From positions 5,657,501 to 5,721,500 of the forward strand of contig NC_052619.1 of assembly GCF_016545825.1 (NCBI RefSeq): a stretch of 64,000 bases of DNA, in the 5' to 3' direction. This document shows positions 36,031-45,994 of this stretch, in pieces; the first letter of the stretch is position 1; the number at the start of each line of letters is the position of its first letter. Origin of the DNA: Eucalyptus grandis. Its lineage: Eukaryota; Streptophyta; Magnoliopsida; Myrtales; Myrtaceae. The notes beneath the pieces were generated by a model. That model was not told where the DNA came from and did not search any database. It worked only from the letters and a program-made list of their open reading frames with translations. A program made the position numbers and the translations under genes.

Positions 36031-37325
36031 CCGTCCCAGTCCCGACACAGAGAATTATGTTAGTGAGGTGGAATTTCGGATAATTCGTTTGTAAAAATAT
36101 CGCGAATTTGAGGTTCGTGTCTGTCGATACGTAGTTTAACATAGTGATTTCTCGATTACAGTATGGAAAGATTTTCCTACTCTGATAGGCTCGTTATTCC
36201 AGGTGCCTCGGATGTGATCATTGCACGGAATATTTTTTTCTTACATGATCAGAGAGTTTGCACGAAAACACATACGCGTGATCATCATTAGGATGACCTG
36301 CGATCGTCACTTTCAAAGAAACCAATGTCTAAGTAATCATCCGTCCATAATGATCGCTTATTTATTATTCTTTTTAAAAGAGTCGCTTCATCAAAATATA
36401 TATTATCACAAGTTATGACTAGTGAAATTCGACATCGAACCACATTAGAAGAAGTTTGCTGCTCTGAATTTTTTTAATTGTCTGACTTCGTCCTCCTCCA
36501 AACTATCACAAAAACCCCACGTGTCATCATTTTCACATCTTTATTTCAGCAAGATTGCATATCATCTCTGAGAACACGAGCTTTCCAATGAGAGAACTCA
36601 AAACGGCCAAAATTAATTAAAGCGCCTTTTGAACAGAAAGACCACTAGTGACATTATTTGCAATAAATACGATCCATCATTTTCTTTTTGTTGCTCAAAT
36701 GTTTTCTTTTTACTGTTTCATTTGGTAAATCAGAACGTAGATTAACAAAAGTATAACTTCGAAAATCAGAACCGCTGACGAGTAACTTTTGCAACGAAAT
36801 ATTACGTTTTCATTCCGTCCGATAATTACATTTACTAGCATCCATTGGCAAATACCCCGTAACTTAGTAAATTCTCAGAATTATTACAAAGCATAGAGCT
36901 GCAAAGGTAGATGCTGAGACATGACAAGTTAGGTAAATACTTAGATATATTAATAACCTTCTTCGCTTCACACCATTAATTAATAAATTTCACAATGACT
37001 TCCCTTTTTTTTATGAAAGAACCAAAACGAAATTAATCATCAAAATCCGAGGACCCAATTCGTGAAAAAAATAAATAAATAAATTCAAAGACGATATCGC
37101 ACAAATGGAAGAAGTTCAAAGATTTCTCATGCTACTATTCCCAGCATTTTGATATATTAGTAACCATTAGGTTAGATGAACGAAGGAATCCCGTGAAAAT
37201 TTGTCACAAGAGCGTTGGAGGATGATGATGCTACGCTAAAAACAACATCAAGGCAAACATGTACAAGAGGCTATTGACCTAGGAACTACAAAGTACTCGA
37301 ACAGGAATGCAGTTAGTCCTCGCAC

Positions 37326-38535
37326 TCACTTTTTCGCCTTCGACTTTTTATGCTTTATTCCCTTTGTTTTCCGGTTTTTCTCCGTCTTTTTCTCAGATGC
37401 CATCTTGGCATACACCGTTTGGGATTCTTGGATGATGAGGCGCACGTGGGGATCGTCCTTGGGCATTTTGCTCAGCACAATCCTTGCAGACTTGAGGTCT
37501 CCTGAAGCCAGAAGGGCTTGATACATCCTACCAATGTTCATAAAGTAGAGACATCCACATCAAGCTTGAAAAACTCGGCAGATTCAGTCAGTAACTCGTA
37601 TGACGGCCAAGGATTAAACAGCTCAAATCTGATTCACTTGAATGAGACGGATTAATGGGGAGCTTGAGAGAGTAATTAAAATATCACCTCAAGAAACTCA
37701 GAATATTGTAAGGGAGGTCAGCTGCTTGATATTCCTTCCAAATCAAGATAGACTTATCCATGTCTTTCGTACTGACACAAGCACTGAGAAGAACATCGAG
37801 AACCTTCCGTGAAGGGGCAAGGCCAAGATCATTCATGATCACTTGAAGCAAGTCGAAGCCCATCTGCAGAAGTGTTGTCTCTTCCGCAATGCTAAAGAAC
37901 ACCTGCATGAATGAAAGAAGAAGATAGAGCGGCAGTGATTGATATATTCCAGCATCCTTGCATGCATCAGTCAAATTTTGCACCCTTTGCAAACTAGCAG
38001 GCAATTGCTACAGATAGCAAAGAAGGCCATTTGTGTCTACAACTCAAAATAACTATAGAGAGAGGGGGAGGTTGGGAGATGGGAGGTAAAGGAAGAACAA
38101 AACCACTTATCCAGTTGACTCCAAAAGAATGGTGCTTGAAAAGTACCCTAAGCATAAATAACCCTGATTTTCTAACATATATGAACTACGATTCTTGATT
38201 ATCTCTTGCATTTCCAATCCCAGAAGCCAACTTCCTGACCAAAACTATTAAGAGTTTTCAGCTTAAGAAAATAGAATAGGTTCGAACCTCATCAAAAATT
38301 GCTTCCATGGCCATTTCATCATTGCTGATACGATCTTTGAGTTGCTTCAGCAAATCAACAGCAGCACTGAATCAGATAAAGAAAATGTTATAAGCAACTA
38401 AATGCATCAATGACACATCCAAGAACCAAAAGATAACAAATAGGACCTTAGATGATTGAATCGAACAGAGTACAAGAGGACTCTGTAACATCCATCAAGC
38501 CAGAAGTCTCGATCAGTTAACTCCTCAAGCAGCTT
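37326..38535 (-). CDS. 5'-truncated PPR-like gene (last four exons)
   Basis: Exons in transcript order: about 38535-38447, 38366-38288, 37902-37688, 37527-37326. Splice sites are GT-AG and all frames join. The protein reads ELTDRDFWLDGCYRVLLYSV, AAVDLLKQLKDRISNDEMAM, FDLLQVIMNDLGLAPSRKVL, then DVLLSACVSTKDMDKSILIW, YNILSFLRMYQALLASGDL and a Lys-rich tail ending KHKKSKAKK before TGA (37326-37328). The 35-residue spacing and helix pattern fit pentatricopeptide repeats; it may resemble plant At4g04790-type mitochondrial PPR proteins (from memory, tentative). Upstream exons are absent: the first exon runs into a GC-rich repeat array and then the right terminus of the 35.26-39.31 kb element. It is most likely a captured or truncated copy; the open frame and sites remain intact. 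Confidence 0.6.
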
Positions 38536-38539
38536 AAGC

Positions 38540-38900
38540 AATCTACTCAGCTGGAGCTGCTGCTCGAGCAGCTCTGCCAGCTGGAGCTGCAGCTCGAGCG
38601 AGCAGCTGCTGGAGCTGCTGCTCGAGCTCGAGCGAGCTGCTGCTCGAGTAGCTCTGCCAGCTCGAGCTGCAGCTCCAGCAGCTCGCTCGAGCTGGCAGAG
38701 AGCTCGCTCGAGCAGCTCGAGCAGCTCGAGCGAGCAGCCGTCCCAGATCTGCCGCAGATCTGCGAGCAACGCTCGCTTGAGGCTCGAGCGAGCAGCCGTC
38801 CCAGATCTGCCGCAGATCTGGGCGAGCAACGCTCGCTTGAGGCTCGAGCGAGCCGTCCCAGATCTGCCGTCGGCAGCCTCAAGCGAGCGTCCCAGATCTG
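38540..38900. repeat. GC-rich palindromic array (GCTCGAGC-type)
   Basis: About 200 bp composed almost wholly of AGCTGCTGCTCGAGCAGCTC-like blocks that are self-complementary, followed by about 2.5 units of a roughly 64-bp tandem repeat containing GCCGTCCCAGATCTGCCGCA and CGAGCAACGCTCGCTTGAGG (units from about 38736, 38797 and a partial one near 38850). Contrast with flanking AT-rich sequence is extreme. On the minus strand it would encode Leu/Ser/Ala-rich runs in line with the PPR-like exon, but these look like a by-product of the repeat. Confidence 0.8.
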
Positions 38901-39529
38901 CCTCGCCGAAGCCCATCGTCGACCGAAGAAGGAGGAGCACCAGAAACGTACCTGGATTCGGAAGCTTCAGTCGGTGAGTCGCCGGAGTGAGGAGTCGCCG
39001 GAGAGTCAGCCGAGTGGGAGCCGCCGGAGAGAAGGGAGAGACGCCGGAAAAGGGAAAGCACGAAGGAACGAAGCTTCAGCCGAGAGCACGCACGAACGAA
39101 GCTTCAGCCGGTGTGTTCCAGTTTTGTTTTTTGTTCTTTTCATTTTTGTTCTTTTTCGGAACTGAAGAAGTGTTCTTTTCTCCGGAAACAATTTTTTTGT
39201 GTTTTTTTTTTTTTTTTTTGCTCCAATTTTATTCCGAGAACAAAAAAACAAAAAAAGTACAGAAGTGTTCCAGAAACGTTTTTTGGGAACGTTTCCATGC
39301 ACGCCCTTTGTCTTCAAAATTATTGGGAATCTTTATGGAAAGTAATTGTGGATGAGATCTAAGGGCAAATCAAAATAGAGATTTCGAATAATATTTTTTT
39401 TTTGGTTGTGGTAAATATTATTTCCCTATCTATTTACCACATATTCAAACGCCAAAACCTTAATATCGAAAGATGAAAGAATAAGTAGATTGGAATTGAT
39501 TGATTCATGGATTTGGTTTGGGATGCGTT

Positions 39530-40354
39530 TGGTATGATTACTGTTCCAGGGGCGATTCGACAAGAAATAATTATTTTTGATTTCTCCCTAAGCGATTCCC
39601 GAGTAAAAAAACACGTTTGATAACTGTCTAATTTTTTTTATTCGGAATAGAATTGCGTTTGATACCGTGCTAATTAATTATGTTCCAAATTAATTTCTTT
39701 TAATATTTAAGTACTTTTTTTTTTTTTTTACTTTTTCCTTTTTTTCCTTTTCTTTTCTTTTTTTTTTTCTTTTTTTTTCCCCTTTTCTCTTCTTCTTCAT
39801 TTGGCCGGTTGCCGGACCAGTGACCGGCCAGACGAGGGCCGGCGACGCTCACTGGAGCGTAGTCGGCCCTTGTCGGCCAAGCCTCGCCGGTGGCCAAGCC
39901 GGCCTCGCCCCACACCGCCCGGGCGGCAGCCACCGGCGGGCCGGGCGAGGCCTACGCGGCCACCGGCGAGGCCGAGCCTCAACGGGGCTAGGCGAGCCTC
40001 GCCCAATTGTCGGTGAGGCTCGCCCGGCCATCGGTGAGGCTCGCCTAGCCCCGCCGGTGGTTGGGCTTGCCTCGGCGAGCTCGCCGGACCGGCGACGGCG
40101 GCCGCGGCGGCGGGCGGTGGCGGATGGCGACGGGCGGTGGTGGACAACAATCACGGGATGTCGGAAGGGAAGAAGGAGACTTGATTCTTTTTTTGATTTT
40201 TGGACGGAGAATCATTTTTTTTTTTTTATTCTCAATTCTCTTCCTAATCTGTTCCTGGGAACAAATTTTTTACCAAACGCGATTCTCGTCCTAAACTGAT
40301 TATGGGAACAAAAAATCAGAATTAGGCACTGTTTGGCACGTTGCCAAACAGCCC
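39530..40354. mobile_element. Harbinger-like MITE with long GC-rich core
   Basis: The left end is GGGATGCGTTTGGTATGATT and the right end ACGTTGCCAAACAGCCC, imperfect inverted termini. Flanks are TTT (39527-39529) and TTA (40355-40357), an imperfect 3-bp duplication. Inside are a T/CTTTT tract (39717-39800), a core full of GCCGGCGAGG-type motifs (39800-40140) and T-rich sequence with a GGGAACAAA phrase. Open frames on both strands (e.g. 39820-40299, 39797-40150) are products of the Arg/Pro/Gly-coding core, not genes. Confidence 0.65.
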
Positions 40355-40661
40355 TTAGTAACTTGAAGGGCTCGAGAGGCTTAAAGATCTTTTGGGCGAG
40401 TTCAAGCAAACTCGTTGCCCATTGGGCTAGTCCCCCGGCCTAAACATAAAATGTACTTGAATAGTTTAATACATGAATTATCAAGCTTGGGTCGGTGACA
40501 TTGTTCATGGACAAATCCATGGAGTTGCTCAACGATTGATGGATAAATTTATATGTGGTTTGAGTGCATACAATAAATTCGATTTTCCATTTTGTTAAAA
40601 ACAATTCTATGTCGGATCATCAATATGGACAGATTTATGTTTTGAGTAGCTGGGGCTCTTA

Positions 40662-41137
40662 TATAAGAGTTTTCTAGTTGTGGACTACATTAATTGATAT
40701 TGTAATTTACCATTTAACGTTTACCGTTTTACGGGGTTTGATTTAAGGTGAGATAGAAGGTTTCTTAATTACTCTAATATGGGCTGGTTAGTGTGAGCCG
40801 AGTTGAGCCTGGCCCGTAATGAGAGGGATTGGCTGGAAACTCTATAAATAGTGCTTAAGTCTCTCCTCTAACCCTAATTCTTACCTGTATCCTCACCTAA
40901 GGGGCGTTTACTTAACGCTAAACGTGAGGGGGGCCGCCTCATTGAGCGAGTGATACGGAGAGCAATAGAGGAGAAGGACTTGATGCGTGGATCCCCTTGA
41001 TATATGTAGGTAATCCTTTTTCTGCTTCCACTTTATGTTCGATGGATCCCAGAATAGGTGCGTTAATCTTTTGATTCAATTATGCATGTTCTTGTTCTAG
41101 TTATGGAGATCTTGGGTTGCGCAATTTGCGTCCAACA
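40662..41137 (+). repeat. 5' LTR of the Copia element
   Basis: Begins TATAAGAG (the usual TG start mutated to TA; the 3' LTR keeps TGTAAGAG) and ends CCAACA. Contains a TATA motif CTATAAATAGTGC near 40845 and runs directly into the tRNA-Met primer-binding site. Confidence 0.93.
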
Positions 41138-44100
41138 TGTGGTATCAGAGCAACCGTAACCCTAGAACTTGAACGCATAAAGTTTTTGCCATAATTTGTA
41201 ATTTTCGAGATTTTTTGTTAAATAAAAATAAAATTAAATCACAAATTCGGACCGGGCTCAAAGAGACGAGCAAGACGGTTGGCGGTGCGTTGGAGGAGGA
41301 GGCCGCACGCATGGCCATGCGCCGCCTGGGCGTCGAACGCGCGCGGTGCGTGAGCTTCACGCACCGCGCACTCAGGCGGCGCGTGTGGGCGCGTGGAGCC
41401 TCCATTCGGCGCGTGGATGGTGGCGTTAGGTTCGTATGATCATCCTCTATGTCGTGGTGTATTTATTTTACATGTTTGATAATTTTATGGATGCGAAAAA
41501 TACATACATAACCCTAAATACGTGTATTTTTAGTGTATTTTTGCGTATTTTTCTTATATTTTCTGTGATTTTGGAAATATAAGTGTTAGGTTACATGTAT
41601 GTTATCACATAAACATTATAATGGTGTGATTCATTAATAAAAATTAAACTTTATTGTGAACTAAAGCTAGCTTAATGAGATACAACCATTATGGGATAAT
41701 ATTTGAACTATGTATTGAGACCATGAGAAACAATAAAAGTTATGGAACTTTTGTTACTCAAGCATAGTTATTTATACGCATCTTGATGTATTTTTTGTTT
41801 CTTCTGATAACCTTTGAATGATGGACATCTTAAGAACTCGTGACCAAATTGATTATATTAATTATTACATCTTTGAATGTGGGTAATGCATGTTAGTTAA
41901 GTTATTGCATATTTTACCTAAATTCATCTGGTCACTTGTTAATGTCTATCAAGTTGAGCATTGGTTTATGGTTAAGAAACATGACAACATTTACGTAGAA
42001 CAATAATATCTACTGTTATAAGATTAGATATTTGGTTATGTGTTTTGACTCAAAATATAGGCCACTAGTTGATGTAATGATAAAAATTGGCTAATTAATC
42101 AGCTATTGGCCTTGGAGTCATGTTTTGCCTTATAAAGCTCATGATCAATAGTTGATGAGCTATTAAGCTTGTCAATCTGGATACTCTATATTGTTATTAA
42201 TGTTAACTTGTGAGGGATCCTTTTGATCGGCATTCTTTTAATATTGTTTTAGTAATTAGTAATCGGGGTGCACAAGATGCTTGCTTTTATGAGAATTTTC
42301 TTGTGTTGCTATGATTGGTGATCTCATTGAAGTTTGACTTTCAGGTTTTTTATATATAGATATATGAATATTTTTATAAAGTAATATAATTAGCATGATA
42401 TGTGATTTTGGTGATATGATGCCCCTATCACTGAAGTTAAAATTACATGTATATGGTATATGTGAGAAGTAAAGTTTATATCTCTGGTATGAGAGAATTT
42501 CAAGGATTCAATTGAGTAGTGACCGCCAAAGTGGCATGCTTGATTGAGTTTGAGAAATTTCGGTCTTGTATAATTATTGGGATGTCTTCTAGTCTAATGC
42601 GTAGTCATACTCCCAAAGGATGTGATTGTGTATTAGTTCATGGAGGGATACATGATGGTGTGGTGGAGAAGTAACTGATTCTAGTGATTCATATGCCTAA
42701 AGGTGATGAATTCACGAAGAATATATTCCATAATCGCTATTATGTGGGGAGTGTACAACTACATGTCATGTATTATGTCCAAATGTGATTATATGATTAT
42801 GCATGTAACTCTCTAGATGTGTACTTGTACGTCAAGTTACACGGTACTCACATGATGCTAATTATATATATTGATTGGTTTTCAGTCACATTTTCTATAA
42901 TTAATAACTCCACTATTATTGAGGTTTTTACTACTTCAAATTTTAAGTTGTAGACATATGATTTGTTGCTTAAGAAAAGAGCAATTGAATTTGTTTACTG
43001 TTCATGAAGCGTTCCATTTTAGAATACTTGAAAAGAGGTTTGCCTGCGGATTGCACTGCTATAAGATGATGGAAGCCTTAGTTGCTTAAAATTATGTCTT
43101 GTATGATATTGAAATTATGACACATTTGCAAAAATTGTGTTTAAATCCTAATGACATATACATCTCATATATGGTTAAAAGGTTGTTTCCGAAAGTTTTC
43201 TATTTAAAGAAATTGACCGAGATAAAGAATAAACTGGTTCAAATTAGTCTTGAAGGTTGTCAGGCTTAATAGTAACAGTAAGTATTTTGGCAAGTATGAC
43301 AATACTGAATTGCTTAAAGGGTCATTTGTCAAATATTTGGTAAATTCTTGGGTGGTAATTTAATTACTATACCTGAAAATCCTGACAAAAAGATTTGGCT
43401 AAAAGGCATAAAGCACCATAATGAACATGGTGATGAGTATGATCAATAAGACCAATTTATCCAGTTTTCTGTGGGCTGATATTATGGAAGCAACTTTTTC
43501 ACATACAAAAGGTGTTTCTTATCAAAGTTATTTCATAAACTTCTTTTGAGTTATAGACTAGATATAAATTACTTGAATCATATTAAATTTAGAGGTGTCA
43601 CGCAGAAGTGAGATTATCTAATTCAATAGTAAGTGCGTTGGAATTTAAATCCACTCGGAATTATTTTGTATTTTATCTAAATTGTTAAAGGGGTATTAAT
43701 TTTATGACCCTAAAGAAGGTGCAAGAATTATGGAATCACATACTCTAAAGTTTCTAAAGATTGATGTAATTGTAGATGATAGCTGCTCTAAGACTATTAA
43801 AGATAATAGTATGAAGGAGGTTATTGTGTTTTTTGTCTTTACCTATACAGATAATTATGAAATCTCCTGTATCATAGACTAAATTTGTTGAGGTTCAAGG
43901 TATTATTCTTGATATAGTTTATAATGAAATTTCTTAAACCTCTCAAGTGCAGAATGAAGTGGTTGTAGCTTTATTAAGGAGATTTGTTAGGGAAAAACGA
44001 TCAGTTATACCATCAAACTATATAGTTTATTTGTGAGAGCATGATTATAATATCCACTATATGGTTGATGTAATTGCATATTTATAAACGTCGTTTCTTA

Positions 44101-45994
44101 TTCTTAATCAAGTATATGATTAGATGCCATAAAAGACGGTATACAATCTATGAAACATCATAGTGTTTGGAAACTAAATTACTTGCCTAAAGATCATAAG
44201 TTCATTAGTTGCAAAATTAGCGTGCACAACTAAAAGAATTTCAAAGAAAGATTGTAGAATTTAAAGCCAAATTGGTAGCGAAAGTTTTCACTCTGAAAGA
44301 GGGGTGGATAATTAATAGTGAAGAAATAAATTCTTTCTAGTATTTTTAAAGATTCTTTCAGAGTGAACGTGGCAATAATAATTTATTTCGATATGGAGTT
44401 ACGCCAAATAGATACAAAATCTATATTGTGCAATTGGAGGATTTTGCAATATATTGCACAATATAGATGTTTCAAGTAAACTTGTGTGTAGACTGAAAAG
44501 TCTTATTCATAGTTTTAAGCAAGTTTATAGACAATATTATTAAAGTTTCATAGTGTTATTATTTTGTTCAATTGGGAACAAAGTAATTCAATAAATTGCA
44601 AGGTCAGTGGGAGGAAAATTATTTTTTCTCATACTCTATGTACATAATATTTTTGCTTACAAGTTGTTACCTTGAGACATCTTATATCATTTGTACTGAA
44701 ATCTGTAAGGATTGTTTTTGTCATATTATATATTAGATTTTCTCGGAGGACATTTGCTTATTATATATTGGAAATATTCAATATACATTATTGCAAGCCA
44801 GGAATTGCTCCTGTTGTTAAGGGTGATGGACTGAATCTATCACATTGTCCTTATTTAGATATTGAGAAAATCTAATTAAATGGTGTACCTTGTGTCAGTA
44901 CACTTAAAAGTATAATATATGCTCGAATTTGCACTAGACTAAATGTTGTCTTTGTGACGGAACTTCTAGGCAGATATCGGTTAAATCCAGGACATGATTA
45001 TTGGGTTACTGTCAAGAAGGTTTTAAGGTACTTAAAGAAGACAATAAATTATATGCTAATTTACAGACATATTTTATTCTTGCAGTTAGTAGGGTATTTA
45101 GATGTAAATTTTGTTGTCTGTTATGATGACAGGAGATCAATAACATAATACATATTTATGTTAGTAAGAAGTGCAGTAAATAAAGTTCTATGTCATCTTC
45201 TACTATATAAGTAGTGTTAGTGACATTCTTTTAAGCTGTTACTTGGGTTATTATGCTCCAGAACCTCATGAAGGAGTTGACCGTTTTTAACTTTATGGAT
45301 AGACCTATACGATTGTATTGAGATAATAAATTTGTATTATTTTTATTAACTACAGAGGTCTCAAGGGGTTTAAATATATTGTGGTCAAAATTTTTGACCA
45401 AAAGCAAACGGTATAGAAATATGACGTTTTAATATAATATATTTTCACTGATGATATGATTCCAGATCCACTAACTAAAGGCCTATGCCCGTGTGTATTT
45501 GAGTGACATATCGTTAGCATGGGCCTAGAAGCATCATGAGATGCTGTTGTTTAGTGGGAGCTATTTTGGCTTTAATTTGATAAAGGTTTCATTTGTGTTC
45601 GTTACACTTTGTAACGGTTTGATATGTATCAATTTTTGCATTCAATAAAATATTTTTGAATGTATTGTTATTATGTTGAATACATATTGATAGTCTCAAG
45701 GGATTGCATAAACCTTGAGTGAAGGTTAGGGACATCCGAACATTCGGTTATTAGCCTTGTGCATATGTCTTGTGATACAAAAAGAAATGTTAATCATAAG
45801 GACAAGACATATGTGGGTTCATTGGAACCATAAACATTCTCTAGTGGCACAAGTTTTTTGTGACGCCTAAAGTTAAGAGAATGGTGACTGACAAATGGAA
45901 TCACTCTATGAGAGATGTTATCCATTTGCCACACTACCATATTGAATCCATATCAATAAAGTTAAGAACATTCGTGACCATGGAAGGCTCTGTG

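Larger units (their letters stand above)
35262..39306. mobile_element. Candidate Pack-type transposon with captured gene pieces
   Basis: The left end GGGAGCGCATGGAAAC (35262) and the right end, read on the minus strand from 39306, GGGCGTGCATGGAAAC, are inverted copies. The match resumes further in with ACTTCTGT followed by a T-rich stretch and a GTTC-type motif, the right end having a short extra segment. TTT flanks both sides (35259-35261, 39307-39309). Neither terminal region (35262-35520, 39110-39306) has its own second terminus, which favours one 4,045-bp element. It encloses an exon-like fragment (35914-36030), PPR-like exons (37326-38535) and a GC-rich array (about 38540-38900). Subterminal CGTTTGGTAA phrases link it to the smaller MITEs in the window. 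No transposase was found. Confidence 0.6.

Noticed and set aside
38407..38940. 177-residue minus-strand frame with Leu/Ser/Ala runs
   Set aside because: Only its last part is the PPR-like exon; the remainder is the palindromic GC-rich array translated through.
38879..39061. Possible first exon of the PPR-like gene with a Ser-rich N terminus
   Set aside because: The frame has no ATG at its start (39059-39061 reads GTG on the minus strand), so it is not a supported start, though a donor-like site follows.
35262..39306. Reading the two inverted termini as two unrelated MITEs
   Set aside because: Neither terminal block has a second terminus of its own and the outer flanks share TTT; one long element is simpler, though not proven.
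39797..40299. Long overlapping frames rich in Arg, Pro, Ala and Gly
   Set aside because: Lie wholly in the GC-rich core of a MITE and are open on both strands with no domain.
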